DNA of 64,000 nucleotides, taken from Diospyros lotus. Taxonomy: Eukaryota > Streptophyta > Magnoliopsida > Ericales > Ebenaceae. The stretch covers positions 49,983,716 through 50,047,715 of the forward strand of contig NC_068338.1 of NCBI RefSeq assembly GCF_014633365.1, written 5' to 3'. The notes under the pieces were generated by a model. That model was not told where the DNA came from. It did not search any database and saw only the letters and a program-made list of their open reading frames with translations. Made by a program: the position numbers and the translations under genes. Below are positions 24,176 through 36,320 of the stretch, piece after piece. Position 1 is the stretch's first letter, and every line of letters starts with the position of its first letter.

Positions 24176-27100
24176 TCCACCTGTAATAAAATGGTCGAAA
24201 CTGACAAAAGCTTTAAAACGTAAGAATAAAAAATGAGTTACTCAATTTGAAAAAATAAAATAAGAATGAAAATTAGTTGTATTCAACCTCGGCTAAAAAA
24301 GGTGTGAAAAAATAGAAGATGCAGAAAATTTTAATAAAATTCCCTAACCATGCATTTTAACAAATGATAATGAATACATGTCATTCATTTAGGCTTTTGC
24401 GTGTTAACTGCAATAAGTAATTTAAGTCTCATACTGTTATACTTCTACTGTGACTAATACTGTCAACTGACAATAAATTTTTTAAGGTAAGAGTGACAAA
24501 GTGAGTTACTCAATTTAGAAAAATAAAATAATAATGAAAATTAGGTGTATGTAACCAGGCTTAAAAAGATGTGAAAAAATAAGACATTGAATGGATTTTA
24601 ATAAAATTTCCTATTGATACATTTTAGAAATTGATAATAAGTACTTATCATATATTTATGCTTCTACATGTCAACTATAATGAGTCATTTGAGTCCTACA
24701 TGATTTTATTTCTACCGTAGGAAATAGTGCTAATTAGCAAAAAAAATTATGACATAAGAGTAATTAATAAAATAAGCTACTCAATTTAGAAAATAAAATA
24801 ATAATAAAAATAAGTTGTATGAAACTTGGGCACAAAAAGGCATTAATTAATTTTAGTACAATTTGCAAACAATCCATTTTTATAAAAAAAAAGAGCTCTA
24901 TTTAGGCTTTTATGTGTCAACTCCGATAAGTAATTTGAGTTTTGCACGTGTGGCAAATAGGTGTTAATTGACAAAAAAAATTATGACGTAGGAATAGTAA
25001 AATAAGCTACTCAATTTAGAAAAACAAAATAAGAATGAAAATTAATTGTATGCTTCTGGGGCTCGAAAAAGTGTGAAAAAATAGGATAAGGAGAAGATTT
25101 TAATAAAATTCCTTAACGATGCATTTTTAAAAAGTGATAATGAATGCATGATATACATTTAGCTTTCTACATGTTACTGTGATAAGTAATTTGAATCCTA
25201 TACGATTTTACTTCAACTATGTGAATATTGCTAATCAACGACAATTTTTTGGCATAAAAGCTAATAAAATGAGCTACTCAATTGGAAAAATAAAAATAAG
25301 AAAGAAAATTAACTACATGCATTCCAGGCTAAAAAAAGTTGTGAAAAAATAGGAGATGGAGAATATTTTAATAAAATTTCCTAACAATAAATTTTCCCAA
25401 TTGATAATGATTACATGTCATCATTTAGGCATTTACAGTAATAAGTAATTTGAGTCTTGCACAATTTTACTTCTAGTGTGTCGAATACTGCTAATAGAAA
25501 TTTCTTTTTATGATATAAGAGTTATAAAATGAGATGCTCAACTTATAAAAATAAAATAAGAATAAAAATTAGCTATATGCATTTCAAGCTCAAAAGGATG
25601 TAAAATATAAGATGTGGAGAAGATTTTAATAAAAAAATTTAACATTGCATTTTAGCAGTTGAAATTGAATACATATCATATATTTACTTTTCTATGTGTC
25701 AAATAAAATGAGTAATTTGACTCCTACATGATTTTACTTGCAAATAATGCTAATCAACAAAAACAAAATTGTGACGTAAGAGTAATAAAATAAGCTACTC
25801 AATTTAGAAAAATATAATAAGAATATAAATTAGCTGTATGTAACCCCATCTCAAAAAGTCGTTAAAAAATGTGATATGGAGAAGATTAATTTTAAAAAAA
25901 TTTCCAAGCGATGCATTTTAATAAAATAGGAGCTACATTTAGACATTTACTTATCAACTTTGATAAGTAATTTGAGTCCCATATAATTTTACTTTTATTG
26001 TGGTTAGAGATGGGCAATGGGCGGGCCGGCCCGGCCAGGCCCCCCATTTGGTGGGCCGGGCCGAATTTAGCCTGTGAGGAAGACAGGTCGAGCCGAGGCA
26101 ATGAATATTGAGGCCCGGCATAGTCCTATGACCCTTAATAAATGGGCCAAGTGGGCCGGGCCATGGGCCTACTGGGCCAGGCCGCGAGCCTGCTAGGAAG
26201 GGCTAGCCCATGGGCTTGGTTGTCTGGGCCGGCCCATGGGCCATTTATTTAAAATTTTTAAACATAATTTTTATGTTTGTAAAATTTTTATAATTTTTTA
26301 AAATATGTATAATTTTTATGTTTGTATAATTTTAATTATTATATTTAAACACATATTTAAAATATGTTTAAACATATTTTTTAAACATATGTTTAAATAT
26401 TTAATAAACATAATTTTTTAAATATTTTTTATTTTTTGGTGGGCCGGGCCCTGCCATTTCGACGGGCCGACCCATGGGCCATTTTGGTGGGCCGGGCTAC
26501 GGGTCAAATATCCCTGGCCCGGCCCGGCCCGCATTCTGCTGGGCGGGCTAGCCCAGCCCATCTGTTACAGTAGCGGGCCGAGCTATGAGACAGGCCGACT
26601 GGGCCGGCCCATTTCCCATCTTTAATTGTGGCAAATAAGTGCTAATTGACATAAAAAAAAAATTATGATGTAAGAGTAATAAACTAAGCTACTCATTCTT
26701 AAAAAAATATATAAATAAATATTAGCTATATGCTAGTCTAGCTCAAAAAGGAAGGAAAAATTGGATATGGAGAAAAATTTAATAAAATTTCTTAACCATT
26801 TATTTTAGCAATTGATAATGAACACATGTCATACATTTGCCTTTTTATGTGTCATTGTGATAAGTAATTTGAGTCCCACATAATTTTACTTCTAATATTG
26901 CTAACCAATAAAAAAAAATTGACATAATAAAAAAATGAGCTACTCAATTAGAAAAATAAAAATAAGATGAAAATTAACTATATGTAACTCATTCTCAAAA
27001 AGGCATGAAAAAATAGGTAGATGAAAAAGATTTTAATAAAATTTTATAATGATTCATTTTAGGAATTGATAATGAGCGCAAGTAATACATTTAGGCTTTT

Positions 27101-27545
27101 TCGACAACATGTGATGACTCACATGATTTTACTTTTATTGTATCGAATTTCACTAATTGACAAAAAAAATTATGATTTAAGAGTAATAGAAAGAGCTACT
27201 CAATTTAGAAAAATAAAATAATAATGAAAATTAAGTGTATGAAACCAGTCTCAAAAAGATGTGAAAAAATTTTAGGAATTGATAATAAGTACTTATCATA
27301 TATTTACACTTCTACATGTCCACTATAATGAATCATTTGAGTCCTACACGATTTTATTTCTACTATAGCAAATAGTGCTAATTAGCAAAAAAAATGTATT
27401 TCAACAAAAATTTTATGGCGTAAGAGTAATAAAATTAGGTACACAATTTAGAAAAATAAAATAAAATCGACAACTCTAAAGAAGTAAAAATGACCTCAAA
27501 TTTGGTTTAAAACATTCAATGTATCTTAGTTGACGTTCTAAATAA
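24176..27545 (+). repeat. Tandem array S1 of the ~265-bp satellite
   Basis: GAGCTACTCAATTTAGAAAA-type landmarks occur near 24238, 24505, 24775, 25006, 25274, 25532, 25795, 26690, 26938, 27195 and 27445. This gives a monomer of about 265 bp, all in one orientation. It is interrupted by a GC-rich element at 26005-26624 and continues after an LTR as 30095-30463. Monomers are diverged, so the array is old or under no homogenisation. Confidence 0.85.
26005..26624. mobile_element. GC-rich nonautonomous hAT-like element (GGGCCGGCCC-rich)
   Basis: The ends TAGAGATGGGCAATGG and the complement of CCATTTCCCATCTTTA form inverted repeats, flanked by ATTGTGG on both sides (25997-26003 and 26625-26631). 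The outer parts are unusually rich in GGGCCGGCC-type motifs inside an otherwise AT-rich satellite. A 7-8 bp duplication points to hAT. It inserted into a satellite monomer, and joining the two flanks restores the monomer. Confidence 0.75.
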
Positions 27546-27577
27546 AATCATAGTAGTCAGAACACATTAAGATAGTT

Positions 27578-30089
27578 TGTAGTGACCCTCTCTTAGATAA
27601 TCCCGTTAGCATAAGACATTCAAAAAAAGGTTGTCACAAAAATAATATAGAACAATATAACTTAATATCACAACTTTCAACTGTTGATATTATCAGCGAA
27701 AGCCATGATATAAGTTTACATGACATTAGGGCCTATACAAAATGAATGCAAGGGCACTAATGGAATTAACAAAATAAAAATCTCTTCACTACGTGCTCTT
27801 AGCAAAACTACCAACACGGACCTTTTTGTTGGGAATGTCTCTATACACTTCTAAACTTGGGCTCAAACCCTACTAGACTCGCCCCCAACGATCTCCTTAC
27901 CCTTACCTGTAATAACAAAGATTAAACAAGGTGAGTTATAAGACTCAACAAGTATATATTAATAACGTAATCAAGAATGAAGGGATGAATAACTAAAATA
28001 GAGTACACCCCCGACTCCCCAAAGACAATTTCAACCCATCATTCAATTCTCATTATTAATACCATCATCATTTTATATTTATGTAGCATTTCATTTCCCA
28101 TAATTACATAGATCTCCATACATCACCTTGGCTCACACGGCCTTCTATATACATGGATCACCTAGGCTCTCAAAGCCATTTATTCACATGTATGAATGCA
28201 TACATACAGGAGTCACCTCATGGGAGTTGGGGGCCCTAGGCCATTTAAAATATGGAGTCTCTTTAAAAAATAATAAAAAATATGAAAATTTTATTGGGAC
28301 CCTTTTTTAATATTAAAATATTTATCATTAGAAATTTATTGAGCCCCTTTTGGGTAAAAAATATTTTTAATGCTAAAATATTTAAATATTTTTACTATTG
28401 AACTTGGCAAAAAAAAATTTATTGGGGCCCCTTTTTAGGGCGCCCTAGGCATAGGCCTCACTGGCCTATGCCTTAAGCCGACCCTGCATACATATATATA
28501 TATATATAAATCAATTTGTCACTCATTGGCTTGAGAATCGCCTACCGGGCTATATGGCTACCTTACCCACATCAGGCTCTCCATAGGATATTCTTTTCTT
28601 ATCTGTGAAACATAATCATCGCGCCAAAATAATAGTGATAGAGGCGCAAATAATAATGCCATGCAATGCTCATAGGGTCTCACATAAGTATAACATACAT
28701 GCTCCATTATAAAAATGTACACATCATGCACATTTAAACATTTCAGTAACATATTCATTCATGAGCCCATGTATATACATATATATATATCTTCAATCAC
28801 ATCCTAGTATTTTAGAGGATTGAGTGATGCTAGTGGAAGTAATTAATAGCAATTTAGATCAACAATCATGTTTAATTTGGATTGAGAAAAGCCTTAACCA
28901 ACTCAAATCATAACCAAAGTATATGATATTTATATAAAATCGAAGCCCTTAAAGTCTATTTTATGACGCTCCAAATGGATCTCAATTTTAACTTCTACAT
29001 CAAGAGTTATGCTCAAAATGGTGTAACATACATGCGCTGAAAAAAAGGAAATAGTCGACTAAAAAAATTCTTAGCCAACTAATTCTTAGCCGATTAAGAA
29101 AATTGATTAGTCGACTGGGCCGAGGGCTGGCACTAAAATATGAGAAAACAGACATCTGCTAAGTCGACTAGACGCACACAGAAAGCCTGAAATGAACCCA
29201 AAACAACCACCACTAATTTCCTAATCCACCAAAGTCATTCCTTGAAGTAAAAATGAGGTAAACAAACCCCAACAAAACACCAACAAGACCCATTTCATAC
29301 CTACAAAAAAGATCCACTAAGATACAATAATGGAAACAACCAGACATTTTTCATGAAAAATATTACAATATTTATAATTGAAGTTTTTTGAAATGAAATG
29401 GAGAAGCAATGAAGGAAATACTTGTAAACACATTAAAAGAAAGTGCAAGAGAACTTGCCTTAAATGGTGCAATTCCAAAGAGATGAAAAACACTCCAAAA
29501 TCTGCAAATCTCTACTTAAAACTCTAACCAAGAGCAATAAATGAAAAGAATAGAAGAAGGAAATGAAGAGGAAGAAGAATAGATGAACGAGAGGGAGAGC
29601 AAGAGAGAATGGAGAGAGAGAAGAAGAATGATTGTTTGAGAAGCAAGAAGAAAGGGGGGGAGATCGGCTGCCGTCCCACTCCAACCACCTCATTCTTGCC
29701 AAATTTCCAATTATGCCTCCCATCACAACCCATACACACAATAAAGATCAAGCCCATTATAGAGTTTTTTACCTATTTTCTTTCTTTTCCTATTTCTTTA
29801 ACCAACCCACATTAATACCCATATGGGCCTAAGCCTAAATCAAGAGTCCACTCATATTAGGCTCCAAGCCCATTTAGCCCATAACTTAGACTCTTCCACA
29901 CATATAAACTCTATTTATATGGGCTTATAAATTTTAATTTTCCTTACATTTATTATCTTATAAAATTTTTATTTTTATTAAGTTTCTTTTATAAACACAT
30001 AAATTATTTTCCACAATTAATTAAGGCAAAAACTCAAATACCAGAAACAAATTACCAATAACGCCTAGACCCACTAATGGGTCGTTACA
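27578..30089. mobile_element. Solo LTR (2.5 kb) with perfect TSD TAGTT
   Basis: It starts TGTAGTGACCC at 27578 and ends GGGTCGTTACA at 30089, with TAGTT at 27573-27577 and 30090-30094. It is 2512 bp with no internal domains. The duplicated sequence at about 46960 (TTAAGATAGTTATATTA) is the uninterrupted site. Orientation is uncertain because both ends are TG/CA and TATA-like motifs occur on more than one strand. It carries a nested hAT MITE at 28207-28486. Small frames near 29460-29830 are purine/pyrimidine-rich artefacts. Confidence 0.85.
28207..28486. mobile_element. hAT-type MITE with 8-bp TSD CATACATA
   Basis: The left end is CAGGAGTCACC with GGGGGCCCTAGGCC, and the right end is complementary to CAGGGTCGGCTTAAGGC. 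CATACATA flanks both sides (28199-28206 and 28487-28494), although the local sequence is itself TA/CA-rich. At 280 bp with no coding capacity, it sits inside the solo LTR and is therefore younger than that insertion. A related end lies at 8030-8089. Confidence 0.75.
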
Positions 30090-30094
30090 TAGTT

Positions 30095-30463
30095 ATATTA
30101 CATATTTAATAAAAAGAAACAATAAAAATAATAAAATAGGATTTAAAATTAGTTGTATGCAACCCGGGTTCAAAAATATGTGAAAAAATAGGATATAGAG
30201 AATGTTTTAATAAAATTTTCTAAAAATGTATTTCAGCGGTCGATAATGAATACATATAATGTATTTAGGGTTCTTTTTACTTGCCGACTACAATGAGTAA
30301 TTTTAGTCTCACGCTATTTTACTTCTTACCATTGTGAATAGTATTAAGCAGAAAAAAAAATTATGGCGTAAGGGTAAAATAAAATGAGCTACTCAATTTA
30401 GAAAAATAATATAAAATTAACACATCTGAAGAAGTAAAAAAAATCTCATATTTGGTTCAAAAC
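30095..30463 (+). repeat. Continuation of satellite array S1
   Basis: One monomer and a part continue the array right of the 27578-30089 LTR, with CTCAATTTAGAAAAATAAT and TTGGTTCAAAAC landmarks. Confidence 0.7.
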
Positions 30464-30982
30464 TGATGAGGGAATATTTACAGGGGGCAATTTTACTGTA
30501 CTACCCCTAGGAGGTTACCATTAACTTGGAGCCATGTGTGCCAGTAAAGACTAATATGCGATCGCCACGTGTCAAGACTTAGGAGCTTCGCTTATCTTTA
30601 TAATCTTTATTATGATTTTGAACTGGAAAGAGATAAAGAAGAAGATTAAGTCAACCAATGATATCTTTAAATATCCCAAGAATTATCTCTATTAGGGAAG
30701 ATTATCTTTTCTCCTCATGGAAAGGGGATCAACCTCTCCTTTTGAAATATATCTTATCTCCTAAGGGAAAGGCCACGGGACATCTATAAATAGAGGGCAA
30801 CCTCTACAGGTATGGGGAGCTGACTCTTAAGGGACTCATATATTATTTTTCTATTACTATTATACTCCTCAAAAACCCTATGAACTGACTTGAGCGTCGG
30901 AGGGATCACGGGGAGCAAGTCCCCACTCTTTTTGCAGGTACTTGGTCCGAGACAGAAGAAGGTGATCGACTCTGCATCATCA
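30464..30982 (+). mobile_element. Solo LTR (519 bp) with TSD AAAAC
   Basis: It starts TGATGAGGGAATA and ends CTGCATCATCA. AAAAC flanks it at 30459-30463 and 30983-30987. A TATA-like ATCTATAAATAGAGG lies near 30786. The duplicated sequence at about 46545 (TTCAAAACATTAGG) shows the empty site. No internal region remains. Confidence 0.8.
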
Positions 30983-30999
30983 AAAACATTTAGTATGCC

Positions 31000-32106
31000 T
31001 TAGCTGATGTTGCAAACAAAATCACAGTAGTGGTCTGAACACATGGAATATGCAAAAAGAATTAGAAGGAAGAGCAGAAACTAGAAGGAAATAAACTTCA
31101 AAATCTGAGCCCATTGCCATGGATTAGACCTCTTGGCAATGTTGGCATGGATTGACCCAAATCGATTTGCGCCAAACTGGGGCAACCCCAATGCTTATAT
31201 GGGCTGACCCAATAAGGGTCCAAATAAATGGACCAGACCCGAGTTTAGTTAACTTTTATTATTATTCTTCAGATCCTTAATTTCTAGCTTTAGAGAATTG
31301 TCGAAAGATCCTTAAAAGTTTAGAAATTATCAACACTCGAAGTTTGGAAACTCAAATTAGATTTTAGTGATCGCTTTTCTTTTAGAATCTCATAAAAGCA
31401 TGACAAATAATAATAATAATGATAATAATAATAACAATAATAAAAGATATAACACACCAATTAAACCGTAAGTTTGCGCTTTGCAAACTTCATTAACTCT
31501 TTAATCTTTCTGAATTTTTCTCTAATGTAAGAACATTGTTTATGATGTATTTTTAAGATGAGCTCAAACAATGAGGAAGAAGAAAATTTTCATTTTCTCG
31601 TATAGAATGTTCATAATGTATTTACTTTTCTAACTTTCTCTATATAATGTGTCACAACATTTTATGTACAAAAATATGATTAGTTATACATAATTATAGT
31701 TAAAGTAAATATAAAAAATAATTAACTCATGAATGTGTGGTTGTCACCTGACAAGGAAGAAATCATTTTCCATAAAACAATCAGTAACAACTAACTTTTT
31801 CACCAAGAAAAAAATAAAATATATATTTCATCTATATAAAAAAATTAGGGAAATATATATTTCTATATATTCTTTTATTATTATTATTGTCTCCTTTTGT
31901 TAACTACGTAATATAACTATTTTAATTAAAATCTGGAGACCTTTCTTTTGATTTCTAAAAATTTAGTTAATAGTTATAGTAGTTTGAAGCCATGCACACT
32001 ACAGATGCTATCAGATTTTGCAACATTAATTTTACCAAAATGAATGGTTTAAATCTTAACACAGCCAAATAATCTGGAAGGAAAATATTTAATTGTTATT
32101 CATTTA
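31000..32106. other. Duplication-module spacer, copy 1, with an internal inversion
   Basis: 31000-31365 and 31970-32106 align in direct orientation with 46560-46905 and 47645-47820. The part between (about 31366-31969) matches about 46910-47640 only as its reverse complement; for example, TGACAAGGAAGAAATCATTTTCC is the complement of a segment near 47286. No gene is seen. Confidence 0.65.
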
Positions 32107-32456
32107 GGTAGTGTTTGTTAAATGAGTAAAATAAGATTGTTTTAAGATAAGGTTCAAATGTTTTTCAGACCAATATATGAAATGGTCAAGATAAGCTTGA
32201 AAAGCATTACAAGATTTTTATTAAATTATTTGTTAAATTTTTTAGAATACACAAGTGTCATATTTTTTTTATCTCTAAGGATATCTTGAGATGGGGGAGA
32301 GATAAGCATATATGAAAAAATCTATATAAGAAATCACGTGACTTCTTTTCCTAAACTTGTCAGATAAGTTTAACAAATATATTAGAAAAGATAAAAGTCT
32401 AAAATACTTTTCATATTTTACTTTTTTACTTTATGTTTTAATTAACAAACACCATC
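32107..32456. mobile_element. Tourist-like MITE
   Basis: The ends GGTAGTGTTTGTTAA and the complement of TTAACAAACACCATC are inverted repeats about 350 bp apart, flanked by TTA and TCA. It interrupts the spacer just before a CCCH gene fragment and is absent at the equivalent place near 47825. A second family member lies at 61004-61373. Confidence 0.65.
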
Positions 32457-32457
32457 T

Positions 32458-33945
32458 CAATAGATTATCTTTCCACTCTATATCAGAAGCATCCATTTGC
32501 TACTTGGATTGGTGATGAACTCCCCTAGCATTTTGATAACCTACCCTGATCGTCAAGCCATTTAAGCTGGCAAGAAAATCAAGGTTGTTTCCCAATATAG
32601 ATAGAGCCGACCCTGGGTCAGGGCTACTAGGGCCACAACCCAGGGCCCACAATTAAGGGGGGTACAATTTTTTTTTTTAAATTTATCTATATGTGTATAA
32701 AAAATTAACAAAAAAAAGTTATCACTTGTACCTTGTCAAAAGAAGATTTTATTGCTATTTTTATTTTGTTAGTACATGTGATGATTGTTTTTACTTCAAT
32801 TAATTGTGGAGGATAAAATTAAGTAGGGGTATCAATGGTTTGGATTGGTCCAGTTCTATAAGAATTCAGTAACCGAACTATTTTTAAAGGTTCCGAAAAA
32901 ATAAGAACCGTAACCGAACCATTACATATATAAAACCAAGCCATGACCAATCCGTCACACTGGACCGATTTTAGTTCGATTTCGATTTTATCCAATTAAC
33001 ATTTAACTTCTAAACATTTTCATAAAATATAAAATTACAAACAAATTTGTTAATTAAAATAAACCCATAACTTCATTAATGCTTCAAGTCTTAAAGTAAA
33101 AGTAGAACAAAATAATTCATAGACTATCTCATCAAATGAGATTACATCGACCATTTAGTATAGCAATAGCGCATAAAAAGTTAGAAATAAAAGAGTTCAT
33201 GAATCTCGTTAGTTTCCTAAGAAGTGATACTATTTATGCATATATATATATATACTCAAAAAATTATAATATATATAAGTATAATGTCAGTTCCGATCCG
33301 GTTCGAACCATGGTTTGAAAAAAAAAATCAGTAACCAAACTAAATATATTGGTTCTTAATTTTTTAGAATTAGAACCTAACCATTGAACCATAGAACTAA
33401 TCCAAAAGGCATGGTTCATTGGTTCGATCCGGTTTGTTCCAGTTCACCGATTTTTGGATATTTTTTAACAACCCTCGGTGAAAGGAAGATTGATCAAATC
33501 AAGAAATGCTTACGGAGATTCGGGAGGAAGTATGTAGACTCAAATTTGTTGTTTTCGTTTTTTTAATGCAATATTTATAATGCAAGGTACTCTTTTTTCT
33601 TCATTTGGGGTTTTGTCCCATTAGATTTTTCCCAAATAAGGTTTTAATGAGGCTCCAAATTATTTTTTCTTATCTTTTATAAATTCTTATAATTTTAATA
33701 AAATTAATTAATTAATATTTTTTATTTTTTTATTTAATTTGTATAAAGTGGCACACTTGAAAAAATTTGTCCCGGGCCCTCGAAAACCCAAGACCGGCTC
33801 TGAATATAGATGCACCCTCACTTGCTTGCTGCTCTGCACCTGATGAAGTTGAGGCTTCTCTCCTCTGGCGTCATCTTCTCTCCAATTCTGGTTCATCAAT
33901 GGCTAAGAGTTTGCGACATCCATTGCGGTGGTGCCCGAGCTCATG
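32458..33945 (-). pseudogene. CCCH zinc-finger gene fragment, bisected by a hAT-like element
   Basis: Two blocks (32458-32601 and 33803-33945) match the C-terminal part of the intact gene at 47816-48535. Shared landmarks include GAACTCCCCTAGC, TGATCGTCAAGCCA, GAAAATCA-GGTTGTTTCCC, CACCCTCACTTG and CAATTCTGGTTCATCAATGG. Similarity stops at CCGAGCTC (33943), where module spacer sequence begins, so the zinc-finger half is missing. A 1.2 kb element lies between the blocks. Confidence 0.75.
32602..33802. mobile_element. hAT-like nonautonomous element, 8-bp TSD AATATAGA
   Basis: The ends read TAGAGCCGACCCTGGG and the complement of CCCAAGACCGGCTCTG. AATATAGA flanks both sides (32594-32601 and 33803-33810). 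The interior (about 32825-33475) holds GGTTCGGTTT-like sequence facing itself, apparently another nested repeat with ends near GGGGTATCAATGG and TTTTTAACAACCC. It has no transposase. Confidence 0.75.
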
Positions 33946-34884
33946 TATCTCCTTTGTTATTGATAAAATATTATTATTTTTGTCATTAATTCCCATTATT
34001 GGTTATTAATAAAAGTAAAATCCTTGTAGAAAAAAAAGAAGAAAATAGAAAAATAGAAAGGAACTAAACTCAACACAAATTTGTTGAATCAACGTAAAAT
34101 AGTAAATTAAAGATTATAAACACATAGAGGAGAATCAAACAATCATATATGCCAAAGAGATTAATTTTTCTCTTAAAAAAGAATTTCAAAAGTGTTTCTT
34201 AATTATACAGTTCAGGGTTATAATAAGTTTGCGTCAAACGATACTCAAATTAACGAGGATGGATTGAGGATCTCTAACCAATATGGCAATTAACAAAGTT
34301 GTAACGATAAGTTATCAATAAATTTTACTTCCTAAAAGAAAAAAGAGATTATGTTGTCAGATTCTAAACAATTTTACAAGTGTTTAATTCTTAAAATTAG
34401 ATACTTTATTTCCCAAATCAAAGGTGATTCAACACTTCCGACCCATGCCACACAATGAGGGATAGCATCAATTAACTTGTCGTAAATCAAACAATCAAGT
34501 GTATAAACCACCATTTGTATAGTAAAAGAGAAAAAGGGTAAAAGTATACACATTCTATTTACATTTTCATGGATGAAAGGATTAATTATAAAAGAATCTG
34601 CAAACTACAACAGATACTGAATTTCCCAATTTACAATACTTTATTAGAATGAATGATTTAACCCATTAAACAATCTTAATTGCATTAACCCAATACTCGC
34701 CGGGTAATAATCTTTACATTAATGATCACATTTACATATATTTATTGCATAAATATTTGGTGGTTAATTAAACTGCAAGATCTGCAACCCGCCCAATCTT
34801 TATAGCATTGGCTGAAATGAATAATAAATAAGAAAATTAGAATAAACTATCGTCACATAATGTTCTTGAACATTATATAAAAGA
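33946..34884. other. Duplication-module spacer, copy 2
   Basis: This sequence matches 18830-19340 joined to 22615-23100, and 41632-42420, in the same order. It is intergenic sequence of the repeated module with no gene. Confidence 0.7.
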
Positions 34885-35790
34885 TTACGAGAAGAAGTAA
34901 GGAATACTATTTGTATTTACATCAAATTTTAAGAGTGCAGAATAAAGTTTATCTAAATAAACAAAAATTAAGCAAGATGTAGCATGCAGAACAATTATTA
35001 CCACGAGTCCCCAGGTATATAAATTGTTCTCCTCCATTTGTTTGGCCGATTCTAGCCTCCCAACTATAGTCGGCAAGGCACCTGTAAGACACCATAACAG
35101 TATATGAACAAGAGTTTGTGGACTAATTCAGAATTCAAGATTTTTTCTACTAAAACCAGGCAGAGCTAAAATTTTGTTAACTGAATTTTGTGCATTCGAA
35201 TCTGCAGAAACATGAAGTCTTTCTCTTTTGCAATCCCATAAGCTAAATAATTGAAAAAAAAAAGGGGGAAAACTAATAAGGCTTAATTAGTAGCAGAACT
35301 GTTCGAAAATATTACCTGATTCTTCATATGGGGTCGTTAATTTTATCCCCCAACCATGCAAATGCATCCAATTGTGTTGGTGAGGCCAGTGACATTGCGA
35401 GTGAGATCTTAACAAGATGTAAAAGCAGGCAGGTGTGCCAAGGGATAAAACGCGATGCTTCTTAATCCGTTTTCTAATCCCCTGTGCACGAGACTCCTCA
35501 TTCTCTAATAGTCTATATTCTCTACAAAGAGAAGTACATAAAGATATCATGCACAATACAGTGATCATGAATTAATATTATCAAGTGTTAATAAAAAAGA
35601 AAATTGAGAAGTACATTTTTTTGCTTCGATTTGTATGAAGATTTCTACTTTCTGATTGCTCCATCATGTCACTTCTGATGTAGATGTGCAACTCCAAGAG
35701 AGCATGTTCTTCGAACACCCAAAAGAAGGAAAACCAATCGATAAGGCAATAAAAGTAAAGAAACAGTGAAGTTTGTCTCGTGAGGCAATA
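34885..35790 (-). pseudogene. Unidentified duplicated gene, copy 2
   Basis: This has the same block order as copy 1. There is a first-exon frame MEQSESRNLHTNRS (about 35700-35610) and a second exon LLENEESRAQGIRKRIKKHR (about 35530-35290). A third block after a CAG acceptor near 35085 can be read as ADYSWEARIGQTNGGEQF before a stop, or in another frame as a Leu/Val-rich stretch. The donor of exon 1 is changed (ATGTACTT) compared with copy 1. Which frame, if any, is used cannot be settled by eye. Confidence 0.45.
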
Positions 35791-35809
35791 GATATATAAC
35801 CAATGTCAA

Positions 35810-36320
35810 CCAATGCATGTCATACATTTAGACATTTATGTGTCAATTAGTCCGAGTTTTGCTGCTGAAAACCAATGCATGTTATACATGTAGACTTTTA
35901 TGTGTCAAGTAGTCCGAGTTTAGTCTCTAACAACCAATGCATGTTATACATCTAGACTTTTACGTGTCAAGTAGTCCGAATTTTGCATAATTAAGTTTCA
36001 ATTGTAATAAAATAGTCGAAACTGACAAAAGCTTTAAAACGTAAGAATAAAAAAATGAGTTACTCAATTTGAAAAAAAAAATAAGAATCAAAATTAGCTG
36101 TAACTAACCTCGGCTCAAAAAGGTGTAAAAAAAAAAAAGATGCAGAAAATTATAATAAAATTCCCTAACCATGCATTTTAGCAATTGATAATGAATACAT
36201 GTCATTCATTTAGGCTTTTGCATCTCAACCTCAAGTAATTTGTGTCCCACGCTGTTTTACTTTTATTGTGACTAATACTGCAAACTGACAAAAAAAAATT
36301 ATAATGTAAAAGTGATAAAG
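35810..36320 (+). repeat. 62-bp repeats (3 copies) and start of satellite array S2
   Basis: AACCAATGCATGT landmarks at about 35810, 35871 and 35931 (period about 61 bp) are followed by about one ~265-bp monomer (GAGTTACTCAATTTG at 36057). The monomer is cut at 36320 by an LTR. Confidence 0.75.

Noticed and set aside
26005..26624. GC-rich island as an exon or CpG-island promoter
   Set aside because: Inverted ends and a 7-bp target duplication identify it as an insertion, and its frames are repetitive.
27578..30089. Full-length retrotransposon instead of solo LTR
   Set aside because: No internal terminal repeats, primer site or polyprotein frame were seen within the 2.5 kb.
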